Assembly (NCBI GenBank): GCA_023935145.1
Contig: CM043698.1
Span: 22,391,501 to 22,455,500, forward strand
Direction: 5' to 3'
From: Bretschneidera sinensis
Lineage: Eukaryota; Streptophyta; Magnoliopsida; Brassicales; Akaniaceae
Length of the DNA stretch: 64,000 bases
The position numbers and the translations under genes were made by a program. This document shows positions 46,841 to 58,642 of the stretch, piece after piece (positions within the stretch are counted from its first letter, which is position 1; each line of letters begins with the position of its first letter). The notes under the pieces were generated by a model. The model made no database searches. It saw only the letters and a program-made list of their open reading frames with translations, and was not told where the DNA came from.

Positions 46841-49800
46841 ATGGCCTCAGTTTCGTCGAATCCTCGCACTGTAGAAGAGATCTTTAAAGACTACAACGCT
46901 CGTCGCTCTGCTCTCGTTCGTGCTCTCACTAAAGGTACACACTCTAAACCCTAGTTTTTTTTTCTTTTCAATATGCACATATATGCATATCAATCTATGT
47001 ATTTATGTGTATGTATATGTTTTGATTTTGCTTGACTTTTGCTTGTTTGCGTGCTCTTGCCAGATGTCGATGATTTTTATTCGCAATGCGATCCAGGTTA
47101 GTTCGTTTTTGCTTTTGATGTTAGAGTCAAATGTCTGCTTGTTTACCTAGAAAGCTATGGAAAAGATGCGGAATAGGAGAGAAAATTTTGGTTTTTTTGT
47201 TGTTTTCGAGAAATATCGTGAGCTAAATAGCTAGAAAGTGGAATAGTATGTCTTAGATTATTGTTGACTTTAATTTTTTTATTTTTGTTTATGTTGTATT
47301 TCCTTTTAAACTCATAGGAGCGTTGTCCTTTTCTGGTTGGTTAATATTGGCCTTAGGGTTTGTGTTTATGATTTCGTGCTTTAAATTCCTTTCATATAAA
47401 CTTAGTAGTATTTCTCAATATGGATTTTGTTGAAATGCACATTTGTTTGTTTTATTTTTGTTTCTTGGGTATCAGATAAGGAGAATCTGTGTCTGTACGG
47501 ACACCCAAATGAGTCATGGGAGGTGAATCTGCCGGCGGAGGAAGTACCGCCGGAGCTCCCTGAGCCTGCGCTGGGCATCAATTTCGCTAGAGATGGGATG
47601 CAACGTAAAGATTGGCTTTCTCTGGTTGCGGTGCATAGTGATTGTTGGTTGCTCTCCGTGTCATTCTACTTTGGCGCTCGACTTAATCGCAATGAGAGGT
47701 ACAATGTTCTGGCATTAGTTGTTGCTCACTCTTTACTTTGAATTTGCTAATGTTGACGGAAGTATTATTAGAATGTAGCTATGCTAACTTTGTGGAAGTA
47801 ATTAATTCGTTTCGGGTTATATCTGTTCCAGTGAATTTCATGTTTTCAACCATTGATTGATCTGTGTTCACTATTGAGAAACCAAAGAAAAGCTATAAGT
47901 GTGAGGAAGCATATCTATGGTAATTGGAATACTTTCTGATTATTTGGTTGGAACTTGGTACTTATAGCAATGCCCAAGGAGGGTTGCTAAGGATTGGTTG
48001 CCCCCTTCTACCCGTTGAGTTTTTAATCCTTTTTTTTTGGCACCCACTATTATCATATTGAGGCTTGGATTTTTAAGAAGAACAGTGACATTCGACTTGG
48101 GAGTTACACTGTTCAGATAGATATCCATTGTTAGATTCATTCCTTTTGATATGGGCCTGTTACTTGTCTTACCGGGATTTGGGAGGTTAAGGACTCATGG
48201 CCATTAGTCTTTTCCCATCAGCTTTGTATCATTATGCCTTCGTGGGGTTAGGGTCAGGTTATGGCTTAACTTCTGTGGGAGTGCTTGCCGATCCTTGGGC
48301 AAATCTCTAAGGAAGGACCCATTGTCTGCAGGCCATCCATCTGAACCCTTCTTACCATTGGTTACCCAGCGGATAAAGGGTTTATGTAGTCATGCCCAAG
48401 GAGGGTTGCTAAGGATTGGTTGCTCTCTTTTACCAATGTTGTTTTCCATTAGCCAACAAAAAAGTTTGTCTTATTGGGATTATATTTTTTTCCCTCTGTT
48501 TTCCCTTGTAGTTCCTTTTTGTTAGGTTCATTGATTTCCTATGTTTCACTTATAAAAAAAAAAGATTCCCTAGGTCTCACTTTTTATTTCCAATAATGAT
48601 GAGGTTTTAAGTCTAAGATTTACACTCTCTTCACACTCTTAGAAGCCTGGTAATTGATTTGATATAATTTCATTGATTGTCCATTATCTGTGTACTTTTG
48701 CCTCACTTGCAATTCCTGGTGAAATGAATGGCTCGTCTAATTTCTCTTTTCCCATCTTTTCTAATGATCCTCTGAGAAAATATATGCTGTTATGCGTGAT
48801 CTGACAACTACATTAAGGTGGTTAAACGAAGAAGAAGCACAAAGCAAGGAGAAGGGTTTCCTTGGAAACAGGATGGAATTAGTACAGAAGCGTGCAAAGA
48901 TATTACTTCTTAATGGATGCAGCCTTCGATACTGCATTTGCTTCAGCAACTGGATGTTAAAAGCAGAAAAAAGATAAACTGCTAAATGAATTGAAGAAAA
49001 AGTTCTAAGTATGAACAAGTTACCAAAATTGACAAGATGCCTTTTAGTTTGTTGCAGAGACCAGTAAATTATTTGAAGCCTTTAGGCACATTTTCGTCTT
49101 TATTTCTTTCTTCCTTAATAAAATTCATTGCAGGAGATGAGTATCTGTTCTTTCTACTTGGTTAAAATTTACTTCGGAGCAAATTTTCCATTGGACTCTG
49201 TTGGATTTGGATTTACAACATCGTAATACTGTAAAAGCATGGACAAGGCTACTAGCACTAGCCTGTAATCTTTAGCCTTAGTTTCTATTATGGTTCTGAA
49301 CTACTGCATGATCTTTTACTCTCTGCAACTTAGGCACTTAAATTTTGGTTGATCTCGAGCCCAATGCCAGGTTTTGAGCAGGTTGACCTCAGTCCTTACC
49401 AGCCTAACAGGTTAGGGCTTGCTCAAATCAAGCTTGAGCTAGATTTGTTTTTTCTGGTTCTTTGGGCTGGGTTTTATGTTATCTTTCTATGGTGTCCATT
49501 AATATTCTTTGGAGCAGTTTCATGGTATAGAATTTTGATGGAAGGAACCTGAAACCTTTGGAAGGAAAGAAGATCTCGGCAAGACAAGCACATAGTGAGA
49601 ATATTTTTGAGAAAAGAGACGAGTGAGATGATAAGCATAGGTTTTATTGTCTAATTATTTCAGCCACTAATGATATTGTACCTTTCTTGCATATGACATC
49701 ATGAGTGTTTTATATGTTATACATATGTTTTTAACATACGTGTGCCTTGTTTTGGGCTAAAGTTAGCCCAGATTGCTCGCAGCGTCTTTCTAGCTTTCTA

Positions 49801-50901
49801 GGCGAAACAGTCTTTAGTTGGGTTCCAAAAGACGGCCTTCTTGTGAATTTTAACTGTGGCTCTTGTTTGACCATCTGTCAAGGTGGGCTGGTGTTTGTTC
49901 GGTTCAACCAGCTTAAGTTGTAGCCTTTGTACCGCTTCATGGAGAACTTACCCGGAAATTTGGAAGTTATTGTTAAAGCTCTGTGGTTTTTATATTCTTT
50001 GTAATCCTTTTTAGAGTCTTGGGGACTGGTCAAAAGTTCATACTAACATTTTTCTTATCCCTCCATTTCCAGTTTATATTATTCTTTACGGACTGGGAAG
50101 CTAATCTTATTAGCTGACCTCTCGAATCACTTGATGGACCTTATATCTGGAATGTGTTTGTGCACAGCCATCCATGTTGTCATTTAGAATGGATTTTCCC
50201 TTCTGTGCATTCAGAGGGAAGGCATCTTCCCATTAGTTTGTTTTGTCATAATAAAATTGGGGGACTCCTCTGCTTGCACCCATAGGTTCTGATGCATCTT
50301 GTTGTGTTTTTTACATTTTGGGATCTTTGGACTCTGTTTATAATGCTTTTGTTTTGAACAATGTTTTATTTGTGCAACTAGAAATTAGAAGTTAATGTCC
50401 TTTGCCCTACAGGAAGCGACTATTTAGTCTAATCAATGATCTGCCCACCCTCTTTGAAGTGGTAACGGGGAGGAAGCCCATAAAAGACAAAGCAAGTGTG
50501 GATATTGGAAGCAAATCCAGGAACAGCACAAAGGTAAAAATTTTAAGTTCAAATTTTCTCTCTCTGTGACAGATGAAAGCATACTGACCATTAAACTTGG
50601 AACCCTTTTGTCCCCTACACTCTCTTATACTTAACACACCTTCACTTTGCAGAGATCAATTGATGGACATGCAAGAAGCAACCCTAAGTTACTTGATGAA
50701 AGTTATGAGGATGATGAAGATGAACATAGTGAAACCCTCTGTGGGAGCTGTGGTGGTAATTACAATAATGAGTTTTGGATTTGCTGTGATGTTTGTGAAA
50801 GATGGTACCATGGAAAATGTGTGAAGATAACACCAGCCAAGGCTGAAAGTATCAAGCAGTACAAATGCCCTTCTTGCAGCACAAAGAAAGGAAGGCAGTA
50901 G
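46841..50901 (+). CDS. AL: Alfin-like PHD-finger histone reader
   Basis: Alfin-like proteins are plant nuclear factors whose C-terminal PHD finger binds H3K4me3 and which help switch gene activity during development and stress. Exons: 46841-46934, 47064-47096, 47476-47698, 50413-50533, 50653-50901, all with GT-AG introns and consistent phases; 239 residues. The N-terminal Alfin domain reads [86 protein letters not shown]. After a short acidic linker ([13 protein letters not shown]) comes the C-terminal PHD finger with its C4HC3 ligands: [29 protein letters not shown]. The aromatic residues expected around the K4me3 pocket are present (Y, W). Exon 2 is only 33 bp and intron 3 is 2714 bp. No lesion was seen. 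Confidence 0.96.
47970..48423 (+). repeat. 32-bp direct repeat pair in Alfin-like intron 3
   Basis: The words ATGCCCAAGGAGG and GCTAAGGATTGGTTGC occur together without difference at 47970-48001 and 48392-48423. Similarity beyond these 32 bases is weak. They bracket about 390 bp of intron sequence. Confidence 0.85.
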
Positions 50902-51462
50902 CAGCTAGAGCAAAAGTTTGTTAGGATGTGGGGTTAACTTCACCGTTTTTTGCTCATTGATGTCTCAAGGCAGTAATTGTTGTTTGGAGGCCTCTATTGA
51001 ACTGCAGCACAACTATTATATCTTGGTCTTTTAGGTACGTGGATGACTTTTGGTGGCATGAAAATGTAACTAGATGATGGGCTTCGTTGTAGATTAAAGC
51101 TTGAAAAGATACGGAATACTTTTGTTAAGTTAATTTTGTTATATTTGCATTTGTAAATGCAGTTAATTATAGGATGGACTGGGTGGTTTAATTGGTGTTA
51201 TGGGTAATGCTCAGCGTTGACGGAACCATATTGATGTACGTAATCTGCAGAGAATCGTTTTCTTCCGTCTCATTGTTTAAACGGAACTGGTATTTTCCTT
51301 TCCAAGGGACAATGTCGATTGTGTTCTCTTGTAGAAGTTTCTGTTGTGCTTGTAGTTCAAAATTTTGATTTTATTATCAGTTAATATTGTTGCTTATTCC
51401 AAAAGAAAAATCAGTTGTATATATATGCTTTGGCTGGTTGGTCGGTGCTGGTGGTATGGGAT
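50902..51462. other. 3' flank of the Alfin-like gene
   Basis: Likely 3' UTR for the first 250-300 bp (the sequence remains of mixed composition), then spacer. No other gene signal. Confidence 0.4.
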
Positions 51463-51863
51463 CAAAAGATGCTTAAACTTCCAGAGTTGGAACTGTGAAC
51501 TCGAAGGCCAGATCAGCAATATTTGGTGATGATGAAGCGACACTGATGCTCATATAGCGTGAGCGGTTTGGAGAAATCAGTGCTTATCTTTCTTTGCCAT
51601 TCACGTCAGGTACAACGAGCTCGGGTGGTGATTAGTTGATGCAGGGATTGAGTTGTTCCACAATCGCTCTCATATGCTCAAGCTGAGTTAAAAAACAATG
51701 ATACCAAATTAATCTTTGGCATAAATTTCCTCCCAGACAATTCGGCCAGCATGTTTTCCCCTTCGATGATTTTGCTAGCATCTTTATATGGGCCATTTGA
51801 CAATTCAGGATTAAAGCTATTTTCGCTAATATTCCCGAGTCCTTTTAGTACATTAGCTTCCAT
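51463..51863 (-). pseudogene. Unidentified coding-like fragment
   Basis: On the minus strand a frame from 51863 reads MEANVLKGLGNISENSFNPE, then LSNGPYKDASKIIEGENM and AELSGRKFMPKI. It breaks near 51690. In another frame it can be followed as HMRAIVEQLNPCIN, SPPELVVPDVNGKER and SVASSSPNIADLAFEFTVPT down to about 51470, with two stops. The amino-acid composition is protein-like and the two halves are adjacent, which suggests a decayed exon or retrocopy. I do not recognise the family. Confidence 0.35.
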
Positions 51864-52199
51864 AACCTAAGAGGTAGGCACAAGCTGTGAAGCTCCACCA
51901 ACACATCTCCACTTGACTAGAAATATGAAAACCCCATATACCAAAATCAAAGAAACAATAAGATTGGACCTATTAAATCATCAAAAACCAGGGAGGGAGA
52001 GGCAAGGGAACGGCGAGGGATGGGTCTTGGTGCGAAGCGGATAGGGTTAGGTTCTGGCCGCCTACGTGGAGGGTTCCCACCCGTGGATGGAGCAGAGAAA
52101 GAAGAAAAGGAGATATAAAGAGAGACGAGGAGAAAGGGATAAAAGTTAATCTGGATTGAGGTAAAAAAAAATAATAAAAAAAAAACAGAAACGAAGGGG

Positions 52200-53940
52200 A
52201 GAAAAAATAAGCAAAAAGTCAAAAAGAAACTTTTATATAAGGCCAATTTCGGGTCTCAAGAAATTTATTGCTGATGTGTTATGCTTTTTAGTAGCATTTT
52301 TAAAGGTTTGCTTGTTTTTCTTTATAAAATAAACATGTAGGTTATTCCATGCATTCGGAAACCGAGTATTAGTTAATTTAGATCTTAAAATATAAAATGT
52401 TCTAACAAGATAAATGAATTCTTAATACTAAATCAAATGCTTGTTAATTTGAAGAGCTTTCAAACTATAGCAATAAATAGATTATCTCAAATCTCAATAA
52501 AATAAAAGTATTTTTCACTAAAGTTTTCAATTTTTATATTTATTTAAAACAATTTAAGTACTCTCTTCAAAAAAAAAAATTTGAGTGAGATACAATAAAA
52601 CTATCACCAATTAACTTATTTTACCTTGAATGTGTGTTGAACTTGAAAAAGTTTGGATCATGATCCTTTCCATTTGGAAATTGAAACGAATTTAAGTTTA
52701 TGATGAAATTGAATGTCATATCATTTAAAAAAAATATATTTAAATTCAAACCTATCATGATAATATTCAATCTCACTATAAACTTGACATTCATTTAAAT
52801 TTTTAAATAAAAAAGATCGTGATTCAAAAAATTTATTAAGAAATCTACAACAAAATCACTAGACTATATTATTTTCGTTGCACGTATAATTTTATGCTAC
52901 ATAATTATTTTATTAGTTAAGTTGTGGAATCAAAACTATTATATTAATAAATTAAAAAAATGTAAATTTTTTAATTCTTTACAGCAATACAAAAATTCAA
53001 AATAAAAATTATGTGTATATTGATATCTATATATTAACCCAATAGAAAATATATTGTATATACACATGGCGGAGTCGGGATTTTAGTTCAAAGACAAGAT
53101 TATTATGCATAATAAAGACAAAAATACTTCATGATTAACAAACTAAAAATATACTAATTGTTAGAAAAATGCATATAATTTATAGCTCTCATTTTTATTT
53201 TTGCACCTAAAACTAATATATAGAATTTTTCATAACACACTTTTAATGATTTGAAAGCATTGCATGATTTCACAAACTTAATTGTTATATTCTTTTCTTT
53301 GATTTGTCTCCCTTTATCTTTTTGAATTTGAAACAATAAAATTTATCACAAAACAATAAGGAGAGAAAGTAGTGATTTAGAAGCCTTAGAGCATGTTTGA
53401 GTAATAGTTTTCTGTTTTCAGTTTTCATATAGTTTTATGATGTTTTTTGAAGAAAACATGCTTGGATAACTATAACTCAAAAACTGTTTCCAAAACAGAA
53501 AACAGTAAAATGTTGTTTGGATAATCTTATTTTAAATTTTTTTTGATACACCTTGTAATTATTTTCAGTTTTGAGTTTAATTTAAAATCTATATTAATTT
53601 TATTTCTCAAATTTACTAAATATTTATATACCATGGAAGAAAAATGAAACAGAGAAGTGAACATTGATTTTATTGTTATTTTTGAAAATTATATCAGAAA
53701 ACACCAATATAGGTTTTCAGAAAACTAGTTTTTTGAAAATTGTTTTAGAAAATAACTTTTGAAAACTGTTTTCCAAATATGTTTTAGAGTTTTTGAAAAT
53801 TGAAAACGGTTTTCAAAAACTTGATCCAAACATGCCCTCAACTCTAGCTCACAAATATCTAGAAAAGTAAAATCGACGAGCTTTAACTCAAAAAGGTTTC
53901 TCTCTTTAAAAAAAAAAGGTCAAAGTGGTTGATTCAAATG
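52200..53940. repeat. Duplicated non-coding block, copy A
   Basis: From AATAAGCAAAAAGTCAAAAA to GGTGTTAGTGTAGATTAT this block matches 58685-59937 (copy C) throughout, with scattered differences of roughly 10%. It also matches 56450-56745 (copy B, shorter). Copy A is interrupted by the MITE at 53389-53837, which C lacks. No gene is visible in any copy. Confidence 0.85.
53389..53837. repeat. PIF/Harbinger-like (Tourist-type) MITE, copy 2
   Basis: The element is 449 bp with terminal inverted repeats GAGCATGTTTG and CCAAACATGCCC. It is flanked by TTA (53386-53388) and TCA (53838-53840), a mutated TTA/TAA-type 3-bp target duplication. The related block C has no insertion at the corresponding place (near 59815), so it serves as an empty site. 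It shares its interior with 17895-18413. Confidence 0.85.
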
Positions 53941-54502
53941 ATAGGTGTTAGTGTAGATTATAATATTGTTTGGGAACTCAATAGTGATCGAGAATTAACC
54001 CTCACGCACGGTCGACAACGCATGTGATGTGTGCGACTGATTGTGGTGGAATCACACCATCGTGGTTGAATAGTTCGATAAATCTAGTTATTTTTTGTTT
54101 GGTGGTTGTGGTGGTTTCTGGTAATACTCGTTGAAAAAGTGCAGATCTAAGCCAAGTTTCTTCTATTCACATAGGTGGCATGTGAAAGTGGCCAGGCCGA
54201 TGGATGGTGATGCAACCAATGTCGAATTGTAGATAGCATGAAACTAATTTCAGCGGAACTAGCGATGCACTTTTTCAATCACTTGTCGACCGTAAATCGC
54301 AAAAAGTCAATGGAAATTAAAAGAGTTTATTAAATTACTTTATTACCCTTTCAGTTGTTTTACATAAAATTGAATACTCGTCAATGACTTTTTTTTTCCA
54401 CAAAACAAAGACAATATTTTGTATTCCTTAAATCGAATATATAATTTTTCATACCATTTAATTTAATTATTTTTTTTCCTTTATTTACAAAAACTAACAA
54501 AA
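53941..54502. other. Spacer between block A and the tandem duplication
   Basis: No gene was seen. The segment near 53990-54260 has higher GC and GTGGTGG-like words but no frame. The remainder is A/T-rich. Confidence 0.4.
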
Positions 54503-56167
54503 AGAAAACAATTCTACTAATTCCATTTACAATTATTCCCTACGTATTTTTATATTTTGGAATCGACGCATGAGTTTCTTATTTTCAATACTATAAAAAA
54601 AAATCTTGATAGCAATCATTCAAGCATTCATCTCCTATATGATTGTGCATTTGATTATTTATAATGCCCATCATGAAAAGCTAGATAATTTACACATAAA
54701 CCTTTGTTTTGAGAATATTTCTATTTTTCTAGTAAAAAAATTCACGAGACAATTTGTTGGTAATTTACATTAAAACTAAATAATTTACACATAAACCTAA
54801 AACTTTTAAAATATATGAAAAGTTTACATTAAATTTAGATAATTTTTAATACTTGTGGGGACAATTTATTTATATTATTGGGAAAACTTTAAAAATATAC
54901 CGTATATAGTATTAATTTTTTTTCTTCAAAAAAGTGAGAACGGATGATTCCACTGCCCTCAATGTGGACCAAACCTCGACCTCCCATGTCTCCTCTCTTG
55001 TATGTATTAGTTTTAATTATTTTGAACGCTCTTTTGTTTATAGTATTTTGTAAAATTAACATTTTTGCTTTTGATCATATTGAATTTGCTCTTTTGTTCA
55101 GTTAAGAGGATAAATATTTTGAAATACAAAATATACCAAAATAAAAAAAATATGAATATCTATGAGAGAAAATAAAAAAAAATTACTATAGAAAATATTA
55201 AAATTATTATATGTATTTATTATTTTGTATAAACCAATTGTTCAACCATTAATCTACTGATTAAATCAATAAACCAGGGATTTGATATATGCTATTTGGT
55301 TATAACTATGGTTATCTTGTTCTTCACTTTTTTTCAAAATTATTGTTTCTGTTAAGATGGTATTACCCTTTTAAAAGGTGTACTTCCTTCTATGATTAAG
55401 TCCTTAGTTTTACCCACTGTTTTTTCAGACATTCAAACCATCCAGATGGGTCGACCACCGGCCATCCCTTGTAATATGACGCCCAAATGTTCCTTTTCAA
55501 CTTTGTGGTAGCGATTGGATGATGTTACTCTTGAAGTTTCTGAAAACGTTTTTCATGTTTGTCTCTGCAAAGTAACATCTCCAACATATTGTCATCGTTC
55601 AGTACTTGGGCTTGATTTATTGTTGCTGCCAGCTTTGTGGTCCTATGCCAATTGTAACATCACGTGGGTACGATAAAATTAAATCTAACTTTGGTTAATA
55701 AAAAAGATGTCACGCAACCGAAAATTTAATCGAGTTTCAAATTAAACTTGATTTGTGAGTAAAAAATTTATTTGAGTCGAGCTTCGAGTCTAATTCAAAT
55801 TAAGAAAATTGAATTTGAGTTCAACTCGTAAGGAGAAATTCAGACTCGAACTAGATTCGCGAATCAGCTCGAACTCAAGCTTGAATCAAACTTTTCGAAA
55901 TACAATAAATAAATTTGATATTTTTATTTTTGAAATAATATATATTTGTTTTTATAATATATTACATATAAAATAAATATAGTATATATATAATATTTAT
56001 TTAATTTATTATTAAATCGAGTTGATCGCGAGCTTAACGATCCCGAGTTTGATATTGCTCGAACTTGACTCGATAAGTTAACTGAACCAAAATCATTGTT
56101 CGAGCTCGATTTAATCGAGTTTTGAACCAAGCTTCTCAAATAGGTCGAGCAACTAGACTCAATTCCA

Positions 56168-56170
<3 letters not shown>
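54503..56170. repeat. Tandem duplication, unit 1 (D1)
   Basis: This 1668-bp segment recurs at 56956-58626 with only a handful of single-base differences and small indels by eye, an offset of about 2453 bp. It ends in a CTCGAG-rich MITE and an AT microsatellite. It has no gene. A minus-strand open stretch (MSGIESSCSTYLRSL...) is present in both units but is the MITE read in reverse. Confidence 0.92.
55706..56170. repeat. CTCGAG-rich hAT-like MITE, copy 3
   Basis: It contains GAATTTGAGTTCAACTCG, GAACTCAAGCTTG, CGAGCTTAACGATCCCGAG and CGAGCTCGATTTAATCGAG, the same word style as copies 1 and 2. Direct repeats of about 110 bp (55601-55710 and 56281-56394) flank it. Copy 4 in unit D2 is at about 58162-58626. 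Confidence 0.55.

Positions 56171-56223
<53 letters not shown>
56171..56223. repeat. (AT)n microsatellite
   Basis: About 26 AT units. The equivalent tract in unit 2 (58627-58642) has about 8 units and continues directly into TTTCAAACCCTGC, which in unit 1 lies about 185 bp farther on. Confidence 0.95.
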
Positions 56224-56224
<1 letters not shown>

Positions 56225-56406
56225 CTAATAAAATTTCTTTATATTATTAACAATTTTTCGGAGAATTACCAATAGGATTCGATACTTGGGCTTGATTTGT
56301 GGTCGATGACTGCTTTGAGGTCCTGTTCCAATTGCAACATCACGTCGGTACGGTAAAATAAAATCTCATAATTTAGATCAATAAAAAAAAACGTCATATT
56401 TTTTTT

Positions 56407-56745
56407 TTCAAACCCTGCTTGTTTTTAATAAAAAGAATTAAATTACTAATAAGCAAAAAGTCAAAAAAGAAACTTTTATATAAGGGCAATTTCGGGTCTC
56501 AAGAAATTTATCACTGATGTGTTACACATTTTAGTAGCATTTTTAAAGGTTTGCACGTCTTTTTTTTTATAAAATTGATAAGTATGTAGGTTATCCCACA
56601 TATTCGTAAAAGAGTATTGAATTTTAGCACACGAAATATTCTAACGAAGAAGACGAACTCTTAACACTAAACCAAATGCTTGTTGGCTTGAAGGGCTTTC
56701 AAACTCTAGTAATAAGTAGATTATCTCAAATTTCAATCAAAGTAT
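56407..56745. repeat. Duplicated block, copy B
   Basis: It matches 58643-58985 almost perfectly and 52200-52500 less well (TCAAACCCTGCTTG, TTTCGGGTCTCAAGAAATTT). It ends abruptly at 56745, where copy C continues with AAAATAAAAAGTATTTTTC. Confidence 0.85.
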
Positions 56746-56955
56746 CAAGTGAAGACTGAAGAACTAATATAGGTTTAAGGTTTTAGAACCAATATAAGTC
56801 TCACTTATACACTGTAATAGCTTGTTCAATGGCTCGAACAAAAAAGGTTTTCTAAACCTATCGTTTTAAAACAAACATTTTAAATTAAAGACAGAAAAAC
56901 TGAGTTGGAAGACAACCCAGTCGACTGGGTACATATACCAGTCGACTGGTATATG
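56746..56955. repeat. Unmatched junction segment with two perfect palindromes
   Basis: About 210 bp with no counterpart in the other blocks lies exactly between unit 1 and unit 2. Near its right end are the perfect palindromes ACCCAGTCGACTGGGT (56915-56930) and ATACCAGTCGACTGGTAT (56935-56952), spaced by 4 bp and sharing CCAGTCGACTGG. Four bases later unit 2 begins. Confidence 0.85.
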
Positions 56956-58626
56956 AGAAAACAATTCTACTAATTCCATTTACAATTATTCCCTATGTAT
57001 TTTTATATTTTGGAATCGACGCATGAGTTTCTTATTTTCAATACTATAAAAAAAAATCTTGATAGCAATCATTCAAGCATTCATCTCCTATATGATTGTA
57101 TATTTGATTATTTATAATGCCCATCATGAAAAGCTAGATAATTTACACATAAACCTTTGTTTTGAGAATATTTCTATTTTTCTAGTAAAAAAATTCACAT
57201 GAGACAATTTGTTGGTAATTTACATTAAAACTAAATAATTTACACATAAACCCAAAACTTTTAAAATATATGAAAAGTTTACATTAAATTTAGATAATTT
57301 TTAATACTTGTGGGGACAATTTATTTATATTATTGGGAAAACTTTAAAAATATACCGTATATAGTATTAATTTTTTTTCTTCAAAAAAGTGAGAACGGAT
57401 GATTCCACTGCCCTCAATGTGGACCAAACCTCGACCTCCCATGTCTCCTCTCTTGTATGTATTAGTTTTAATTATTTTGAACGCTCTTTTGTTTATAGTA
57501 TTTTGTAAAATTAACATTTTTGCTTTTGATCATATTGAATTTGCTCTTTTGTTCAGTTAAGAGGATAAATATTTTGAAATACAAAATATACCAAAATAAA
57601 AAAAAATATGAATATCTATGAGAGAAAATAAAAAAAAATTACTATAGAAAATATTAAAATTATTATATGTATTTATTATTTTGTATAAACCAATTGTTCA
57701 ACCATTAATCTACTGATTAAATCAATAAACCAGGGATTTGATATATGCTATTTGGTTATAACTATGGTTATCTTGTTCTTCACTTTTTTTCAAAATTATT
57801 GTTTCTGTTAAGATGGTATTACCCTTTTAAAAGGTGTACTTCCTTCTATGATTAAGTCCTTAGTTTTACCCACTGTTTTTTCAGACATTCAAACCATCCA
57901 GATGGGTCGACCACCGGCCATCCCTTGTAATATGACGCCCAAATGTTCCTTTTCAACTTTGTGGTAGCGATTGGATGATGTTACTCTTGAAGTTTCTGAA
58001 AACGTTTTTCATGTTTGTCTCTGCAAAGTAACATCTCCAACATATTGTCATCGTTCAGTACTTGGGCTTGATTTATTGTTGCTGCCAGCTTTGTGGTCCT
58101 ATGCCAATTGTAACATCACGTGGGTACGATAAAATTAAATCTAACTTTGGTTAATAAAAAAGATGTCACGCAACCGAAAATTTAATCGAGTTTCAAATTA
58201 AACTTGATTTGTGAGTAAAAAATTTATTTGAGTCGAGCTTTGAGTCTAATTCAAATTAAGAAAATTGAATTTGAGTTCAACTCGTAAGGAGAAATTCAGA
58301 CTCGAACTAGATTCGCGAATCAGCTCGAACTCAAGCTTGAATCAAACTTTTCGAAATACAATAAATAAATTTGATATTTTTATTTTTGAAATAATATATA
58401 TTTGTTTTTATAATATATTACATATAAAATAAATATAGTATATATATAATATTTATTTAATTTATTATTAAATCGAGTTGATCGCGAGCTTAACGATCCC
58501 GAGTTTGATATTGCTCGAACTTGACTCGATAAGTTAACTGAACCAAAATCATTGTTCGAGCTCGATTTAATCGAGTTTTGAACCAAGCTTCTCAAATAGG
58601 TCGAGCAACTAGACTCAATTCCACTC
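56956..58626. repeat. Tandem duplication, unit 2 (D2)
   Basis: 1671 bp, nearly identical to 54503-56170. Differences seen include GTATATTTG for GTGCATTTG near 57100, CACATGAGAC for CACGAGAC near 57198, and GAGCTTTGAG for GAGCTTCGAG near 58237. Confidence 0.92.
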
Positions 58627-58642
58627 ATATATATATATATAT

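Noticed and set aside
48792..48977. Open stretch inside Alfin-like intron 3
   Set aside because: Short, on the sense strand of a well-defined intron, with no recognisable family. The exon 3-exon 4 junction is consistent without it.
51947..52246. Phe-rich minus-strand protein
   Set aside because: Low-complexity product of A-rich plus-strand sequence; no motifs.
55924..56172. Minus-strand protein MSGIESSCSTYLRSL, also at 58380-58727
   Set aside because: It is the CTCGAG-rich MITE read in reverse. The duplication explains the repeat and there is no gene signal.
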